The notes below the pieces were generated by a model. It was not told the origin of the DNA, did not search any database, and saw only the letters and a list, made by a program, of their open reading frames with translations. DNA of 7,340 nucleotides from contig DAOWLV010000152.1 in the NCBI GenBank assembly GCA_030643455.1, positions 1 through 7,340 of the forward strand, written 5' to 3'. The first letter of the stretch is position 1; each line of letters starts with the position of its first letter. Shown here piece after piece: positions 1 to 6,525 of the stretch. This stretch comes from Candidatus Krumholzibacteriia bacterium (GTDB taxonomy: Bacteria; Krumholzibacteriota; Krumholzibacteriia; LZORAL124-64-63). Both the position numbers and the translations under genes were made by a program.

Positions 1-25
1 CGGATGGCTCCGGCGCCACGATCAT
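1..25 (-). CDS. lpxB: Probable lipid A disaccharide synthase, N-terminal fragment (first 8 codons)
   Basis: An ATG at 25 opens a frame that runs off the window edge, giving M-I-V-A-P-E-P-S plus one base (G) of the next codon. This resembles the start of LpxB, whose N-terminus carries a V-A-G-E-x-S-G-D motif; the first base of the next codon fits the expected Gly. The purine-rich stretch GGGAAGG lies 4 bases upstream and could serve as a ribosome binding site. A TGA in the same frame directly precedes the ATG, so the gene cannot start further upstream. It follows lpxA by 28 bases, which is where lpxB lies in many Gram-negative lipid A clusters. LpxB joins UDP-2,3-diacylglucosamine and lipid X at the inner membrane. 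Eight residues are very little evidence, and another glycosyltransferase-like or lipid A gene remains possible. Confidence 0.45.
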
Positions 26-53
26 TCAGCCTTCCCGGCCCGCCAAGGAGCCA

Positions 54-875
54 TCAGCGCACAATGCCCCTGTCCGAGCGGCGGATGAAGGCCATCAGGG
101 CTTCGGTGTGCCTGGTCAGCTTGCAGTCCGCGGCAATCCGCTCGACGGCCTGGGTCACGTTCAGGCCCGAACGGTACAGCAGCCGGTAGGCCTTCTTCAG
201 GATCATCAGATCCTGGTCGGTGAAGCCGTTGCGCTTCAGCCCGATGCTGTTGATGCCGGCCACCTCCACGGGATTACCCGCCACCTTGATGAACGGCGGC
301 ACATCCTGGGGCAGGCGGCTGCCACCACCGATGAAGGCAAAGGCGCCGATCCGCACGAACTGGTGAACGGGAGTTAGCCCGCCTATGGTGGCGTGTTGTT
401 CAACCTCCACATGCCCGGCCAGGTTCACCGCGTTGGCGATGACGCAATGGTCGTGAATGTGACAGTTATGAGCGATGTGCACGTAGGCCATCAGCAGGTT
501 GTTGTCTCCAATGCGGGTCTGGTCACCCTCACTGGTCGCCAGATGCACCGTGCAGTACTCGCGGAAATCGTTGTCGTCTCCGATCTCAAGGAATGTCGTT
601 TCGCCTCCGAATTTCTTGTCCTGGGGTTCGCAACCAATGGCTGCGCCGTGGAAGAACCGGTTGTTCCTGCCGATGGTCGTCCTGCCCTCGATGAGGACGG
701 AAGTTCCAACCACGCAGTCAGGTCCCATCACCACGTCCGGGCCGATCACCGAATGGGGACCGACCTTCACGTTGTGTCCAAGGCGAGCGCCCGGATGCAC
801 CACCGCGGTGGGGTGAATCTCCGGCTCACTGACGGGTCTGGGACCGATAACCTTGTTGATCTTCATCGGGTCCAA
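54..875 (-). CDS. lpxA: UDP-N-acetylglucosamine 3-O-acyltransferase LpxA
   Basis: LpxA transfers a 3-hydroxyacyl chain from acyl-ACP to the 3-OH of UDP-GlcNAc in the cytoplasm, the first and reversible step of lipid A synthesis. The 273-residue product starts with hexapeptide (left-handed beta-helix) repeats over about residues 19-205 (I-H-P-T-A-V-V-H-P-G-A and similar) and ends in the helical C-terminal domain. The catalytic segment N-L-L-M-A-Y-V-H-I-A-H-N-C gives His136, equivalent to E. coli His125. V-H-Q-F (His171) and G-L-K-R-N-G-F (212-218) are further family signatures. Aligned on these histidines, Gly184 matches E. coli Gly173, the residue that permits a long (C14-type) acyl chain; this substrate prediction is inference. 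One oddity is H-L-A-T at 111-114, where related proteins carry H/N-R-G/A-T. The start is TTG at 875, chosen because a near-perfect Shine-Dalgarno precedes it. The ATG at 866 is an alternative. It lies 25 bases after lpxC-fabZ. Confidence 0.96.
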   Translation of the reverse strand: MDPMKINKVIGPRPVSEPEIHPTAVVHPGARLGHNVKVGPHSVIGPDVVMGPDCVVGTSVLIEGRTTIGRNNRFFHGAAIGCEPQDKKFGGETTFLEIGDDNDFREYCTVHLATSEGDQTRIGDNNLLMAYVHIAHNCHIHDHCVIANAVNLAGHVEVEQHATIGGLTPVHQFVRIGAFAFIGGGSRLPQDVPPFIKVAGNPVEVAGINSIGLKRNGFTDQDLMILKKAYRLLYRSGLNVTQAVERIAADCKLTRHTEALMAFIRRSDRGIVR

Positions 876-881
876 GTTATT

Positions 882-888
882 CCTCCTT
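882..888 (-). promoter_or_regulatory. Ribosome binding site that decides the lpxA TTG start
   Basis: On the minus strand AAGGAGG stands 6 bases before the TTG at 875. That is optimal spacing, whereas the in-frame ATG at 866 would lie 15 bases away. The site falls in the 25-base gap between the lpxC-fabZ stop and lpxA, so it is the natural initiation signal and favours TTG over ATG. Confidence 0.7.
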
Positions 889-900
889 AAAGGTGGCGGA

Positions 901-2214
901 TCAGCTCTCCACCACGGTAGACATGAGATCCGCCTCGGCTACCTTACGGTCGCCGACCCATGCGGTTCCATGCATTTTGCAAAGCGGTCCTCGAATTTTC
1001 TTCATCTCCAGCTCGAACCTGAGCTGGTCGCCGGGTGTTACCGGCTGGCGGAAACGGGCATTGTCGATCCCGCTGAAATATACGATTTTTCCTGTCGGAT
1101 CTTCAAATCCACTCATCAGAAGCACGCCACCGACCTGGGCCATGGCCTCGATGATCAGCACCGCCGGCATGATCGGATGTCCCGGAAAATGGCCCTGAAA
1201 GAAGGGCTCGTTGATGCTCACGTTCTTGATGCCCCTAACCTTCTTGCCGGGTTCGAGATCGAAAATCCGATCCACGAGCAGGAAAGGATAACGATGGGGC
1301 ATGATGTCCATGATGGAACCGATGTCCCAGAATTCAGGATCCCGCGGCGGATAGATGCGGGGCATTCGCCGTTCGGACTGGGCGAGCATCCTGGTGAACT
1401 CCACGTTGCCCGCGTGGCCAGAAAGCTTGGCCGTGATATGACCCTTGATCGGCATGCCCAGCAGTGTCAAATCCCCCAGCAGATCCAGGATCTTGTGGCG
1501 GACGCATTCGTCGACAAACCGCATTTTCTGGCCGCCGGCGAGTTCTCCGTCATCAAACACCAGGGCGTTTTCGAAAGACCCACCCTTGACCAGTCCCATC
1601 TCCTGGAGGCGGGCGACATCCTTCATCATGGCAAAGGTACGGGCCGGGGCGATTTCCTCCCGGTAGATGGAAGGATGGATCTCGAATGTGGCGTGCTGCA
1701 CTCCGATCTTGGGATCATCGTAATCTATGGAAAAGGAGATCGTGAAATGCTCGGCCGGAACAGCGGTGACTTCCACGTCACCCTGCCGCCAGGACATGGG
1801 TCGGTTGATCTTGAAATAAACCGCCGGCAGGCCCTGGGCCTGGACGCCAGCCTCTTCGATCATCGCCACATAGGTCAGGGCGCTGGCGCAATCGGGCACC
1901 GGAGGTTCCCCTCCCTCCAGGCGAATCAGGCAATTGGTGATCCCCATCCCGGCCAGCCCGGACAGGACATGCTCCACGGTATGGATGGTCGCTCCATCCT
2001 TGGCCAGGGTAGTGGCGCGAACGAGATCATGTTCACCTGTGACGTTCTCCACCAGGGCGGGAATCCGCACCTCGCCGTCCGGACCCGGCACGATAAAAAC
2101 CAGCCCGGTGTTGGGCGGGGCGGGAACAAAGGTCATCCGGGCGAATTCACCGGAGTGAAGTCCGTGCCCTTCCGTGGAAACTTCCTTTTTCAGTGTTTTC
2201 TGGAACCAGAGCAC
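901..2214 (-). CDS. lpxC/fabZ: Bifunctional LpxC-FabZ: UDP-3-O-acyl-GlcNAc deacetylase fused to 3-hydroxyacyl-ACP dehydratase
   Basis: The 437-residue protein joins two enzymes. Residues 1-280 are LpxC, the zinc deacetylase that commits the cell to lipid A. Visible are T-V-E-H (Glu81, zinc ligand His82), A-R-T-F (191-194), R-H-K-I-L-D (zinc ligands His240 and Asp244) and S-G-H-A-G-N (catalytic His267), matching E. coli Glu78, His79, His238, Asp242 and His265. After a short linker (about 281-298), residues 299-437 are FabZ, which dehydrates 3-hydroxyacyl-ACP in fatty acid synthesis. The signature G-H-F-P-G-H-P gives catalytic His342, and E-A-M-A-Q gives Glu356. Two atypical spots are D-C-A-S (108-111), where LpxC normally has D-G-S, and M-P-A-V-L (349-353), where FabZ normally has P-G-V-L. 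The GTG start at 2214 is supported by AGGAG 7 bases upstream and by alignment to the LpxC N-terminus; the frame stays open further upstream but overlaps lpxD. The start lies 4 bases after the lpxD stop, suggesting translational coupling. Such fusions are known in Bacteroidetes/Chlorobi and related groups. Confidence 0.96.
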   Translation of the reverse strand: MLWFQKTLKKEVSTEGHGLHSGEFARMTFVPAPPNTGLVFIVPGPDGEVRIPALVENVTGEHDLVRATTLAKDGATIHTVEHVLSGLAGMGITNCLIRLEGGEPPVPDCASALTYVAMIEEAGVQAQGLPAVYFKINRPMSWRQGDVEVTAVPAEHFTISFSIDYDDPKIGVQHATFEIHPSIYREEIAPARTFAMMKDVARLQEMGLVKGGSFENALVFDDGELAGGQKMRFVDECVRHKILDLLGDLTLLGMPIKGHITAKLSGHAGNVEFTRMLAQSERRMPRIYPPRDPEFWDIGSIMDIMPHRYPFLLVDRIFDLEPGKKVRGIKNVSINEPFFQGHFPGHPIMPAVLIIEAMAQVGGVLLMSGFEDPTGKIVYFSGIDNARFRQPVTPGDQLRFELEMKKIRGPLCKMHGTAWVGDRKVAEADLMSTVVES

Positions 2215-2218
2215 TCTT

Positions 2219-3265
2219 CTACTCCTGATCCTTTCCGGTTTTCCCGGCAGTCCCGCCGGAACCATTCTCCAAACGGCTGACCCGCCGCAAAAGTTCGGGC
2301 AGTCTGCGCAGGGCGGCGAACATCCGGAAAGTCTCAACCAACTCGAGGGCTGGATATCCGAATATGGTCTGCCCGGCCGGGATCTCGCGGGAGACCCCCG
2401 ACTGGCCACCGATCCTTACACCGGCGCCGATCTTGACATGATCACCGATACCCACCTGGCCTCCGGTGAACACTCCATCGCCCAAGGCACTGCTGCCGGA
2501 GACCCCGGTCTGAGCGCTCAGTGAACACGCTTTTCCAATACTCACATTGTGGCCGATCTGCACCAGGTTGTCGACCTTGGATCCGACCCCCACCACGGTG
2601 CGGCCTGTCGTGGCCCTGTCCACACAGGACCCGGCCCCGATTTCCACATCGTCCTGGATTTCCACCACCCCGACCTGGGGAATCTTCCGGATCCCACCTT
2701 GGCCGGGATAATACCCGAAACCATCAGAGCCGATGACCACGCCCGCATGGATGATCACCCGATCTCCCAGCAGACAGCCCTCCCGGATGATGACCCCGGG
2801 ATAGATCAGGTTGTCCACGCCGACCACCACGTCGCAGCCCAGGATCACATGGGCACCAAGCCGGCTCCCAGCTCCGACCACACAGCCAGAACCGATCACG
2901 CAATACGGACCGATGGCCGCCGCACCTGCCACCTCGGCCGAGGAGTCGATGACAGCCGTGGGATGAACCCCTGGCGGAAATACCCGGTCCCGGTCTGGCA
3001 GCAGCCGCTCCAGGAACGAGGCGAAAGCGCCATAGGGATCGCTCACCCGCACCGCCGGACGGTCCACGTCCAGGCCCGGCCCGACAATGACCGCAGCAGC
3101 CCCCGAGGCAGCCAGGGCTCGGCCGTGTTTCTTGCTGGCCAAGAAAGTCAGATCGCCAGGACCCGCCTCCTCGATGCTGGCGACCCCGGTGATCTCAGGA
3201 TCCTGGGCACCCACCAACTCGCCGTCCAGCAGATCCGCCACTTCACTCAGTCGGAGTGGTTTCAT
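2219..3265 (-). CDS. lpxD: UDP-3-O-(3-hydroxyacyl)glucosamine N-acyltransferase LpxD
   Basis: LpxD adds the second 3-hydroxyacyl chain, at the 2-amino group of UDP-3-O-acylglucosamine, the third step of lipid A synthesis, in the cytoplasm. The 348-residue product is close to the E. coli length (341). Residues 1-100 form the uridine-binding N-terminal domain (L-S-E-V-A-D-L-L-D-G-E, then G-D-L-T-F-L-A). About 100-300 are hexapeptide repeats of a left-handed beta-helix. The segment G-S-D-G-F-G-Y (179-185) and Q-I-G-H-N-V (236-241) with catalytic His239 are diagnostic. The C-terminal 40 residues are a helical tail (L-R-R-L-P-E-L-L-R-R-V) ending in a Gly/Lys-rich stretch. I chose ATG at 3265 because M-K-P-L-R-L aligns with the family start. 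A TTG at 3286 would add seven unconserved residues and lies next to a strong hairpin. The Shine-Dalgarno is weak (GGA, 7 bases away). The gene follows skp after 122 bases. Confidence 0.96.
   Translation of the reverse strand: MKPLRLSEVADLLDGELVGAQDPEITGVASIEEAGPGDLTFLASKKHGRALAASGAAAVIVGPGLDVDRPAVRVSDPYGAFASFLERLLPDRDRVFPPGVHPTAVIDSSAEVAGAAAIGPYCVIGSGCVVGAGSRLGAHVILGCDVVVGVDNLIYPGVIIREGCLLGDRVIIHAGVVIGSDGFGYYPGQGGIRKIPQVGVVEIQDDVEIGAGSCVDRATTGRTVVGVGSKVDNLVQIGHNVSIGKACSLSAQTGVSGSSALGDGVFTGGQVGIGDHVKIGAGVRIGGQSGVSREIPAGQTIFGYPALELVETFRMFAALRRLPELLRRVSRLENGSGGTAGKTGKDQE
2222..2226 (-). promoter_or_regulatory. Ribosome binding site for the lpxC-fabZ GTG start
   Basis: AGGAG on the minus strand is followed by 7 bases and then GTG at 2214. 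It lies inside the last codons of lpxD, just before that gene's TAG. Ribosomes finishing lpxD would therefore arrive at this site, which supports coupled translation and the GTG start. Confidence 0.65.
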
Positions 3266-3288
3266 GCCCTTTTCCGTGTTATGCAACC

Positions 3289-3314
3289 GCCCCCCGCCTG
3301 GCAGGGCGAGGGGC
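3289..3314 (-). promoter_or_regulatory. GC-rich hairpin in the leader just upstream of lpxD
   Basis: On the transcribed strand GCCCCTCGCC, a 6-base loop (CTGCCA) and GGCGGGGGGC form a 10-bp stem. One pair is G-U, a wobble that holds in the minus-strand RNA but would be a C-A mismatch on the other strand, so structure fits the direction of transcription. No T-run follows, so it is not a classical terminator. It ends 23 bases before the lpxD ATG and could limit ribosome access, stabilise the 3' end of skp mRNA or attenuate readthrough. Function is inferred only. Confidence 0.5.
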
Positions 3315-3344
3315 TGAGCGCTGTTTCTTGCGTTGCTTGACCAA

Positions 3345-3372
3345 ATTTCACCATATGCTCATTCCCTGTCAA
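3345..3372 (-). promoter_or_regulatory. Possible internal sigma70-type promoter for lpxD-lpxC/fabZ-lpxA
   Basis: In the 122-base skp-lpxD gap the minus strand has a perfect -35 box TTGACA (3372-3367). It is followed after 16 bases by TGAAAT (3350-3345), a 4 of 6 match to the -10 consensus. Transcription would begin near 3338, leaving a leader of about 73 bases that includes the hairpin at 3289-3314. The perfect -35 and unusually long gap support it; the weak -10 and slightly short spacer argue for caution. Confidence 0.35.
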
Positions 3373-3387
3373 CATAAAAGAGGGATA

Positions 3388-3933
3388 TCAATCATCCCCT
3401 CGAGCCAGGGCGGCCAGCACGTCATTGGTCAAATCGTAGTCCGAATCGATGTAAAGGACAGCCAGGGCAGCTGAATCGACGATCACCCCGTAGTTCTTTT
3501 CCTTGCCGATCCGCTCCACGATGGTCTTGATCTGATCGAGGATGGGACTGATCTGGGTCTTGTATTCCGCCTCGGCACGCTGGTCGATACCCTCACGGAA
3601 CTCGAAGTATTCGGCCTTCTTCTTTTCGAAGGCCTGCATCTTGGTGGCCAGGGCGTCTTCACCCAGCAGCATCTTCTGGCTCTCGATCTCCTCGGCCATG
3701 GCCTGAAGTTCCTTTTCCCTATCGGCGACTTCGAGTTCCAGCTCCCTGAGGTACTTCTGGTATTGCTCCTGGGCATCGCGGGCTGCCTCGTATTCCTCGG
3801 CGATCCGCTGGGAATCAACAACGGCCAGAGGGCGGTCATCAGCAGCTCCGGCCGGTCCGGCCGTCAAAACCACACCCAGAACCATCAACGCCAGGAATCC
3901 CGCAATGCGCGACAAGTGATTGCGTTTCTTCAT
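3388..3933 (-). CDS. skp: Periplasmic chaperone of the Skp/OmpH family
   Basis: Skp-type proteins are periplasmic holdases that keep unfolded outer-membrane proteins soluble and deliver them to the BAM complex. The 181-residue product begins with a signal peptide: M-K-K-R-N-H, a hydrophobic core (about 11-25), and likely cleavage after A-G-A at 28-30. The mature part opens with the family beta-strand L-A-V-V-D-S-Q-R (36-43). A charged helical, coiled-coil arm follows over about 44-145, rich in Glu, Lys, Gln and Ala. The C-terminal strand region has Y-G-V-I-V-D-S-A-A-L-A-V-L-Y (148-161) and D-L-T-N-D-V-L-A-A-L (167-176), both typical of OmpH/Skp. The ATG at 3933 is chosen because it begins the signal peptide and GAGGA lies 5 bases upstream; the frame is open further upstream but would ruin the signal sequence. 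It lies 64 bases after bamA, the classical bamA-skp pairing. Confidence 0.93.
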   Translation of the reverse strand: MKKRNHLSRIAGFLALMVLGVVLTAGPAGAADDRPLAVVDSQRIAEEYEAARDAQEQYQKYLRELELEVADREKELQAMAEEIESQKMLLGEDALATKMQAFEKKKAEYFEFREGIDQRAEAEYKTQISPILDQIKTIVERIGKEKNYGVIVDSAALAVLYIDSDYDLTNDVLAALARGDD

Positions 3934-3997
3934 TTTATTCCTCAGGCTCACATGGGAGCCAGGTTGGGCCGTTTGCTTTCCCGGGGACCAGGTCCCG

Positions 3998-6307
3998 CTA
4001 GAAGAAACTGCCAATGGTGAAGTGGGGTTCCCAACGCGGGCCCCCTAGCCTGTCGAATCCGTAACCGTAGTCGAAGCCAATGGTTCCCATCATGGGAACC
4101 TCGACCCTGATCCCGAAACCGGCGCCCTTTCTCAGATTGGCGAGATCGGCTTCACTGAAACTGTTCCAGACATCCCCCATATCCAGAAAGGTGAGAAGCT
4201 GGATGGCCCTGGTCAAGGGGTACAGAATCTCCGTGTTGAAGATACTGAAGAACCGGCCCCCGATGAAACTCGGATTACCCTTTGGAACGACCTCCAGGTC
4301 CTTGTACCCGCGCAGGGGGAAACGGCGGTTCCCTCCCAGCCGGTACCGTTCCCAGTCCGGGACGTCGTCCGCGGAATTCAAACCGTGAAGAAACCCGAAG
4401 AAGCCCCGCAAATGAAGGGCGAATCCCCCCGGCAACCTCTGGTAGTAGGAGTGGGACAGCATGTGTTCCTGGAACTCTATCTCCCCGCCCAGGGGACCGC
4501 CGGCAAACTCGAAACTGTACAGGGATTTGGACCCGGCCGTCGGGAAAAAAGGGTTGTCCGTCGAATTCCTGTTGAAAGTCACCCTGATGCCGCTCTTGAC
4601 CTGGGGCCAGATTCCGGGCTCATCAAGGCGCTGCCAGGGCAGGTCGCTGGTACCCAGGGATTCTTCCAGATCGTCCAGGAAGCGGCTATAGCTGGGACTG
4701 AAATTGCTCAGCCGGGTCTGGGACAGTTCGTAGCGGACACCCACCCGGCTAAAGCGGGTACCGGGGATCCGGCGCCCCAGGCGCACGCTGAAGCCCCGGA
4801 TTCGGCTCTCGTAGAAATCATCGAAGTTGTACTGGAAGCGGTCGAAGATATCCGCCCCGATCAACGTCGGCGTGCCCATGAACCAGGGCTCGGTGAAACT
4901 GATGTCGATGTACCGCTGGCGGCTGCCGAACTGCCAGGTCAGGCCCAGGTTCTGGCCCTTGCCCTGGAAGTTCGTCTCCGCCACCTGGATGAAACCGCTG
5001 GCCGAAGTTTCGGCGCTGTAGGCCATGCCGAACATGAACTGGCCGGTCTGTTTCTCCTTGACCTTGAGAATCATGTCCACGTCGCCGTTGGCCACCGGCC
5101 GGATGTCGGGCTGGACGTCCTCGAAGAAACCGGTCTGGAAGATGTCCCTCATGGTGGCCTGGATACGTGTATTGCTGAAAGTATCGCCGGGAAAGGTCCT
5201 CATTTCCCGGATGATGACCTTGTCGTAGGTCTTGGTGTTGCCGCTTATCATGATGTCATGGATCTTGGCAGGCTGCCCTTCGATGAAGGTGAAGTCCACG
5301 TTGACCGTCTGGTCCACGATGTCTCGCTGCGGTTCCACCGTGATATAGATGTAGCCCCGATCGGCGTACATCTGCTGCAGGTTGGAAAGGGTTTCGAGGT
5401 ACTCGTCCTCCCTGAACACAGTGCCCTTTTCCAACCAGATCTGGTCGGCGATGACCAGGTCCTCGAAGACCGTGTTCCCCTGCCAGTGGATATCCCCGAT
5501 GTAGTACCGATGACCCTCGTCGACGTGAATGACCAGATCCAGCTTTTCCCGGTCTTCGCGGAAGTTCAGCTCCACATCCGTCACCACGGCGTCGAGAAAA
5601 CCTTCGTTGCGGCAGTAGGTGATGATCCTGTCCTTGTCCTCCTCGAACTGCTGTTTCTTGAAAGTGCCGCTGCGAAGGAACCCCTTGGTGCCCTGCTTCA
5701 TGGATCCGCGCAGGTCACCCCCATCAAGCTGGGAATTGCCCATGAAGGAGATGGTCTGCACCTTGACCTTGCGCCCTTCGACGATGGTGATCACCAGGTC
5801 TTCCATGTTGTTGGCGTCCACCACGGTCGAATCCGTGTGGATGGCCACGTTGTAGTACCCCTTCTCGTAATAGACACCACGCAGGGGTTCCAGTTCGCGT
5901 CGGGTCACCGCCGGGTTGGCGAACTGGCCGACATGCAGAGGGAATGCCTCGCGCAGATCCTTTTCCTTGACCTTCTTGTGGCCCTCGAAACGGATGGTAC
6001 GGATACGGGGGAATTCCTGCAGGTTGATGATGAGTTTCACCCCCTCGGGGATGTCCTGCTGATAGATGAAGACGTCGGAAAACTTCTGGGTCTCGAACAG
6101 ATTGCGGATACCCAGGGATACCGCTTCCCGGGAGAAGGGCGCACCGGCCTCGAGACCTGACCAGGCGAGGACCTGGCGGGATCCCACGGTCAAGGCCCCA
6201 ACGACCTCGATTTCATGAATGATTGGCGGTCCGGTGGTCTGGGCAATGGAATCTTGAACAAGACCCAGGGCCAGAACAGCAAACCAAAGGAACGCAATGC
6301 GTCTCAT
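3998..6307 (-). CDS. bamA: Outer membrane protein assembly factor BamA
   Basis: BamA is the central Omp85-family component of the BAM complex, which folds and inserts beta-barrel proteins into the outer membrane. The 769-residue product has an N-terminal signal peptide (cleavage near A22). Five POTRA domains follow, at about 28-101, 102-180, 181-265, 266-345 and 346-420, each opening with a strand such as I-H-E-I-E-V-V-G, I-R-T-I-R-F-E-G or I-H-D-I-M-I-S-G-N. A 16-strand barrel of about 350 residues (421-769) completes it. L-R-G-Y at 665-668 corresponds to the conserved V/L-R-G-F/Y motif of loop 6, and the protein ends in phenylalanine (F-T-I-G-S-F-F), the usual beta-signal. The ATG at 6307 is chosen because it starts the signal peptide. 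A GTG at 6367 overlaps the predicted -10 box. The ribosome binding site is poor: GGGGGAG is 13 bases away. It heads the cluster and precedes skp. Confidence 0.96.
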   Translation of the reverse strand: MRRIAFLWFAVLALGLVQDSIAQTTGPPIIHEIEVVGALTVGSRQVLAWSGLEAGAPFSREAVSLGIRNLFETQKFSDVFIYQQDIPEGVKLIINLQEFPRIRTIRFEGHKKVKEKDLREAFPLHVGQFANPAVTRRELEPLRGVYYEKGYYNVAIHTDSTVVDANNMEDLVITIVEGRKVKVQTISFMGNSQLDGGDLRGSMKQGTKGFLRSGTFKKQQFEEDKDRIITYCRNEGFLDAVVTDVELNFREDREKLDLVIHVDEGHRYYIGDIHWQGNTVFEDLVIADQIWLEKGTVFREDEYLETLSNLQQMYADRGYIYITVEPQRDIVDQTVNVDFTFIEGQPAKIHDIMISGNTKTYDKVIIREMRTFPGDTFSNTRIQATMRDIFQTGFFEDVQPDIRPVANGDVDMILKVKEKQTGQFMFGMAYSAETSASGFIQVAETNFQGKGQNLGLTWQFGSRQRYIDISFTEPWFMGTPTLIGADIFDRFQYNFDDFYESRIRGFSVRLGRRIPGTRFSRVGVRYELSQTRLSNFSPSYSRFLDDLEESLGTSDLPWQRLDEPGIWPQVKSGIRVTFNRNSTDNPFFPTAGSKSLYSFEFAGGPLGGEIEFQEHMLSHSYYQRLPGGFALHLRGFFGFLHGLNSADDVPDWERYRLGGNRRFPLRGYKDLEVVPKGNPSFIGGRFFSIFNTEILYPLTRAIQLLTFLDMGDVWNSFSEADLANLRKGAGFGIRVEVPMMGTIGFDYGYGFDRLGGPRWEPHFTIGSFF

Positions 6308-6357
6308 ATCCGGAAACGGGCTCCCCCGAGATCGGGTCCAAAACGGAAAACCGCGGC

Positions 6358-6386
6358 ATCTTAGCACCGGGGTTGAGGGGCATCAA
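6358..6386 (-). promoter_or_regulatory. Probable sigma70-type promoter of the bamA operon
   Basis: The minus strand carries TTGATG (6386-6381, 4 of 6 matches to the -35 consensus), a 17-base spacer, and TAAGAT (6363-6358, 4 of 6 matches to the -10). TG sits one base before the -10, so it is an extended -10 element. Transcription would begin near 6351, giving a leader of about 44 bases before the bamA ATG. Spacing is ideal and no other gene intervenes. Confidence 0.5.
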
Positions 6387-6459
6387 CGCCTAACAAAAAG
6401 GACAGGGGTAGGGCAAAGGCCCGGTCGCGCCGAACTGGTCATCCTACCCGCCTCCATGC

Positions 6460-6470
6460 GGGAAGTTCCC
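6460..6470. repeat. Palindromic motif GGGAAGTTCCC, promoter-proximal copy
   Basis: A perfect 5+1+5 inverted repeat that shares ten bases (GGGAAGTTCC) with a second copy at 6526-6535. It lies about 75 bases upstream of the predicted bamA -35 box, so it could be a regulator binding site. On the minus strand it contains GGAACTT, the same as the sigmaE -35 consensus, but no matching -10 follows at the right distance. Function unknown. Confidence 0.35.
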
Positions 6471-6525
6471 GGACAGATGGTGAACTGCAGGCGGCTGCGC
6501 AAAAATAGGATAACCAGGGGGATTA

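Noticed and set aside
1..50. Second candidate ATG overlapping the lpxA stop (TGATGG)
   Set aside because: That frame meets a stop after ten codons, so the downstream ATG at 25 is the only open start.
853..2280. Open frame of 475 codons on the plus strand opposite lpxC-fabZ
   Set aside because: It mirrors the coding frame of a clear LpxC-FabZ protein and shows no domain or ribosome binding site of its own.
3263..3286. TTG start for lpxD at 3286
   Set aside because: It adds seven residues not seen in the family and begins 3 bases after a very stable hairpin. The ATG at 3265 matches the usual LpxD N-terminus.
2549..3340. Plus-strand open frame of 263 codons opposite lpxD
   Set aside because: It is a shadow of the hexapeptide-repeat gene, giving His/Asp-rich pseudo-repeats with no family resemblance.
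3984..3996. Palindrome GGGACC-A-GGTCCC in the bamA-skp gap
   Set aside because: With only one central base it cannot close as a 6-bp RNA hairpin, and no T-run follows. A short chance palindrome is likely in such GC-rich sequence.
4385..6160. Long open frame (591 codons) on the plus strand opposite bamA
   Set aside because: It lies wholly antisense to an unmistakable bamA, has no recognisable domain, and its His/Asp/Val/Leu-rich composition is what GC-biased codons yield when read in reverse.
6305..6367. Upstream GTG start for bamA at 6367
   Set aside because: It would put 20 unconserved residues before a normal signal peptide and overlaps the predicted -10 box.
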